From Thalassobaculum sp965228445 (GTDB lineage Bacteria > Pseudomonadota > Alphaproteobacteria > Thalassobaculales > Thalassobaculaceae): 64,000 nt of DNA. Position 1 is the stretch's first letter. Every line of letters starts with the position of its first letter. Location: the NCBI GenBank assembly GCA_965228445.1, contig OZ245813.1, positions 2,480,001 through 2,544,000 on the forward strand, in the 5' to 3' direction. This document shows, one piece after another, positions 61,680 through 64,000 of this stretch. The notes beneath the pieces are model-generated. The model searched no databases and had not been told where the DNA came from. It saw only the letters and a program-made list of their open reading frames with translations. A program made the translations under genes and the position numbers.

Positions 61680-63632
61680 ATGACCCCGGTTTCATGGGGC
61701 GCCATCGTGCTGCTGGTGCTGGTTTCCGGTCTCCTGGGTTGGGCCGTCCATCGGCGCAGCCATCGCATATCCGAACTCGAATCGGAACTGGAGCAGGTGC
61801 GCCGGCTGGCGCCGGACGCCACCCTGGCGGCGCTGCCGAGCCCGACCTGGCGCCGGGATCCGACCGGCGATATCGGGTTCGTCAATGCCGCCGCCGTCCC
61901 CCTGGTGAGCGACCTGGAGCGCGCCGGCGCACTCGCCGCCCGCGCCCGGGAGACCGGCAGGGCCCAGAGCGAGAGCCGTAACCTGGTGATCGACGGCGAC
62001 CGGCGCCTGTTCGAGATCTTCGAGACCCCGCTGTCGGCCGGGGCCGGCGACGGCACGATCGGCATGGGACGCGACGTGACCGCGCTGGAACAGATCCAGT
62101 CCGACCTGGCGCGCCACGTGGACGCCCACGCGGAGGTGCTGGAGAAGCTGAACAGCGCCATCGCGGTGTTCGGCCCCGACCGCCGCGTCGTCTTCGCCAA
62201 TACCGCCTTCGCCCTGATGTGGGAGATCGAGCCGGCCCGGCTGGAGATCGGCCCGACCCTGTCGGAGGTGCTGGACATGGCGCGGGAGAGCCGGCGCCTG
62301 CCCGAGCAGTCCGACTTCCGGGCCTGGCGCGACGACTTCAACCGGCTGTTCACCACGCTGATCGACGCCCATGAGGAGCTGCTGTTCCTGCCCGACGACA
62401 GCACCATCCGCATGGTGGTCACCCCGCATCCCTTCGGAGGTCTGCTGATGACCTTCGAGGACGTCACCGACCGGCTGACACTGGAACGATCCTACAACAC
62501 GCTGACCGCCGTGCAGCAGGAGACCCTCGACAACCTGTACGAGGGCATCGTCGTGTTCGGCGTCGACAGCCGCATGAAGCTGTCGAACCCGACCTTCCGC
62601 ACCCAGTGGGGCCTGCGGGGCACGCCGGAGGAGCCGGTCTTCCTGGAACCGGAGCCGCCGGCCGAGGTGGTGTTCCAGGCGATGCGCCCGAAATTCCCGA
62701 CCGACCGGCCCTGGACCGACATCAAGGCCGAGTGGATGAGCTATCTGGCCGGGCGCGAGGCGACCAGCGGCACGGTGCACCTGACCGACGGTCTGGCACT
62801 CGACTATGCGGTGGTGCCCCTGCCCGACGGCGCCACCCTGCTGAACTTCCGCGACGTGACCGACACCCTGGCAGTGCAGACCGCCCTGCAGGAGCGCACC
62901 GAGGCGCTGGAGACCGCCGACCGGCTGAAGAGCGAGTTCCTGGCCAACGTGTCCTACGAGCTGCGCACGCCGCTGAACGCCATCATCGGCTTCTCGGAGG
63001 TGCTGGAGCAGGAATATGCCGGGCCGATGAACGACCGGCAGAAGGACTACGCCAACGCCATTCTCGGGTCCTCCAACCGCCTGGTCCGGCTGGTCAACGA
63101 CATCCTCGACCTCGCCTCCATCGAGGCCGGCTACCTGGAGCTGGAACGGATCAAGATCGCCCCGGCCGACCTGGCGAACGCGGTGGAGGGCCTGGCCCGC
63201 GAACGGGTGCGGGCGCGCGGCGTCGGGCTGGCGGTGCAGTGTCCGGCCGATCTGGCGCCGATCGAGGTCGACGAGCGCCGCTTCACTCAGGCCCTCTACA
63301 ACGTCGTCTCCAACGCGATCGCCTTCACCCCGGAAGGCGGCGACGTGATGCTGTCGGTCGAGGATCGCGGCGAGATGGTGGCCTTCGTCGTCAAGGATAC
63401 CGGCGTCGGCATCGCACTCGACGACCAGAGCCGGGTGTTCGAGCGGTTCGAGCGGCGCGGCCGGTCCAGCGGCGCCGGGCTCGGGCTCGCCCTGGTGAAG
63501 TCGCTGATCGAACTGCATGACGGCACCGTCACGCTCACCTCCGCGCCCGGCGAGGGGACGGAGGTGATCTGCACGGTGCCGCGCCACCCCAAGAAGGTCG
63601 AGACCGCCGCCGACAGAGACGAGACCGCGTGA
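61680..63632 (+). CDS. divL: DivL-like PAS sensor kinase with Tyr in place of the phospho-accepting His
   Basis: The 650-residue protein has one N-terminal helix (residues 7-23), three PAS-like regions (about 50-140, 150-265, 290-400), HisKA and HATPase. The H-box reads FLANVSYELRTPLNAIIGFSE, so Tyr426 replaces His, as in DivL of Caulobacter. The ATPase motifs stay intact (NVVSNAIAFTP, DTGVGI, GAGLGLAL). In Caulobacter DivL works with DivK and CckA to control CtrA. The gene order divL-tsaE is also that of other alphaproteobacteria. A GTGA overlap couples it to tsaE. Confidence 0.88.
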   Translation: MTPVSWGAIVLLVLVSGLLGWAVHRRSHRISELESELEQVRRLAPDATLAALPSPTWRRDPTGDIGFVNAAAVPLVSDLERAGALAARARETGRAQSESRNLVIDGDRRLFEIFETPLSAGAGDGTIGMGRDVTALEQIQSDLARHVDAHAEVLEKLNSAIAVFGPDRRVVFANTAFALMWEIEPARLEIGPTLSEVLDMARESRRLPEQSDFRAWRDDFNRLFTTLIDAHEELLFLPDDSTIRMVVTPHPFGGLLMTFEDVTDRLTLERSYNTLTAVQQETLDNLYEGIVVFGVDSRMKLSNPTFRTQWGLRGTPEEPVFLEPEPPAEVVFQAMRPKFPTDRPWTDIKAEWMSYLAGREATSGTVHLTDGLALDYAVVPLPDGATLLNFRDVTDTLAVQTALQERTEALETADRLKSEFLANVSYELRTPLNAIIGFSEVLEQEYAGPMNDRQKDYANAILGSSNRLVRLVNDILDLASIEAGYLELERIKIAPADLANAVEGLARERVRARGVGLAVQCPADLAPIEVDERRFTQALYNVVSNAIAFTPEGGDVMLSVEDRGEMVAFVVKDTGVGIALDDQSRVFERFERRGRSSGAGLGLALVKSLIELHDGTVTLTSAPGEGTEVICTVPRHPKKVETAADRDETA

Positions 63633-64000
63633 CCAGCCTGCCCCTGGACGACCTGGAGGCCACGCACCGGCTCGCCGCTGTCCTCTGCCGGCAGGCCGAG
63701 CCGGGTATGGCGATCCTGCTGACCGGACCGCTGGGCGCCGGCAAGAGTGCGCTGGCCCGCGCCTTCGTGCGGGCCTGGCTCGGCGACCCCGATGCCGAGG
63801 TGCCGAGCCCGACCTTCACCCTGGTCCAGCCCTATGAGGGCGCGCGCGGCACGGTCTGGCACTGCGACCTGTACCGGCTCGGCGATCCGGGTGAGGTGGA
63901 AGAGCTCGGACTGCTGGAAGCGTTCTCCGAGGCGGTGGTGCTGGTCGAATGGCCGGACCGGCTCGGCACGCAGCTTCCGTCGGATCGGCTCGAACTGACG
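63629..64000 (+). CDS. tsaE: tRNA threonylcarbamoyladenosine biosynthesis ATPase TsaE, 3'-truncated
   Basis: The first 124 residues are visible. TsaE has Walker A LTGPLGAGKSALARAF, switch motif SPTFTLVQPYEG, and HCDLYRLGD. It drives the TsaBD complex in t6A37 synthesis. GTG at 63629 overlaps the DivL-like stop by 4 nt. The C-terminus lies beyond the window. Confidence 0.94.
   Translation, partial: MTSLPLDDLEATHRLAAVLCRQAEPGMAILLTGPLGAGKSALARAFVRAWLGDPDAEVPSPTFTLVQPYEGARGTVWHCDLYRLGDPGEVEELGLLEAFSEAVVLVEWPDRLGTQLPSDRLELT

Noticed and set aside
61692..63587. Minus-strand open frame of 631 codons
   Set aside because: Antisense shadow of the DivL-like gene with low-complexity composition.

Overview
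The window is 64 kb of GC-rich chromosomal DNA with dense, mostly operonic genes. It looks like an alphaproteobacterium, probably Rhodospirillales-like. Pointers are a DUF1013/TrcR-type regulator, a DUF1192 protein, a DUF1289 protein, a DivL-type Tyr pseudo-kinase next to tsaE, MntR beside a manganese ABC transporter, a speD-speE pair, and palindromic intergenic repeats of the alphaproteobacterial kind. The genus is not determined. I found no transposase, integrase, phage gene or CRISPR array.

Layout. 1-7.8 kb: the end of a DmpA-type peptidase, a CaiB/BaiF CoA-transferase resembling 2-methylfumaryl-CoA isomerase, a polyprenyl-sugar glycosylation pair (GT2 plus ArnT/PMT-like enzyme), a GT4 glycosyltransferase, and a YbfB/YjiJ-type MFS exporter with its LysR regulator. 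7.9-12.8 kb: a small conserved-looking protein, the transglutaminase / alpha-E / circularly permuted ATP-grasp module, and an M23 peptidase. 12.9-19.5 kb: the dTDP-L-rhamnose operon rfbCBDA with a GT2 rhamnosyltransferase-like gene and a tandem double-GT2 protein. 19.6-22.5 kb: an AstE/AspA-like deacylase, a shared terminator, then speD-speE preceded by a long leader with a Rho-independent terminator. 22.6-27.8 kb: a LysE exporter, a DUF2927 lipoprotein, two related secreted proteins, the DUF1289-bmt-ridA operon, and a cysteine-free DJ-1/PfpI-like protein. 28-33.3 kb: a YnjBCD-type ABC importer that is split, with the permease and binding protein on the minus strand and the ATPase on the plus strand. 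tRNA-Gly(CCC) and an RTX protein gene lie between the halves. 33.3-39 kb: apaG, folE, a VOC protein behind a large palindrome, TrkH, and an MsbA-like ABC exporter. 38.9-43.8 kb: mntR divergent from a manganese ABC operon that is interrupted by a 366-bp repeat cluster.

43.9-52.5 kb: argE, a CocE-type hydrolase, a GFA protein, a tightly coupled metY-hydrolase-thioesterase operon, DUF1192, TrcR, a GNAT acetyltransferase and a relic of a second one. 52.5-56.7 kb: an aroE-quiC pair for shikimate/quinate breakdown to protocatechuate, a histidine phosphatase, and a spermidine-synthase-like protein. 56.8-64 kb: a 1541-residue five-PAS hybrid histidine kinase divergent from a DivL homolog, followed by tsaE, which runs off the window.

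The most unusual signals are the speDE leader, the palindrome that covers the Shine-Dalgarno of the VOC gene, the missing canonical start codon of the ATP-grasp gene, the split ynj system with its orphan RTX protein, the DivL-like Tyr kinase facing a giant hybrid kinase across an inverted repeat, and the repeat cluster inside the manganese transporter operon.
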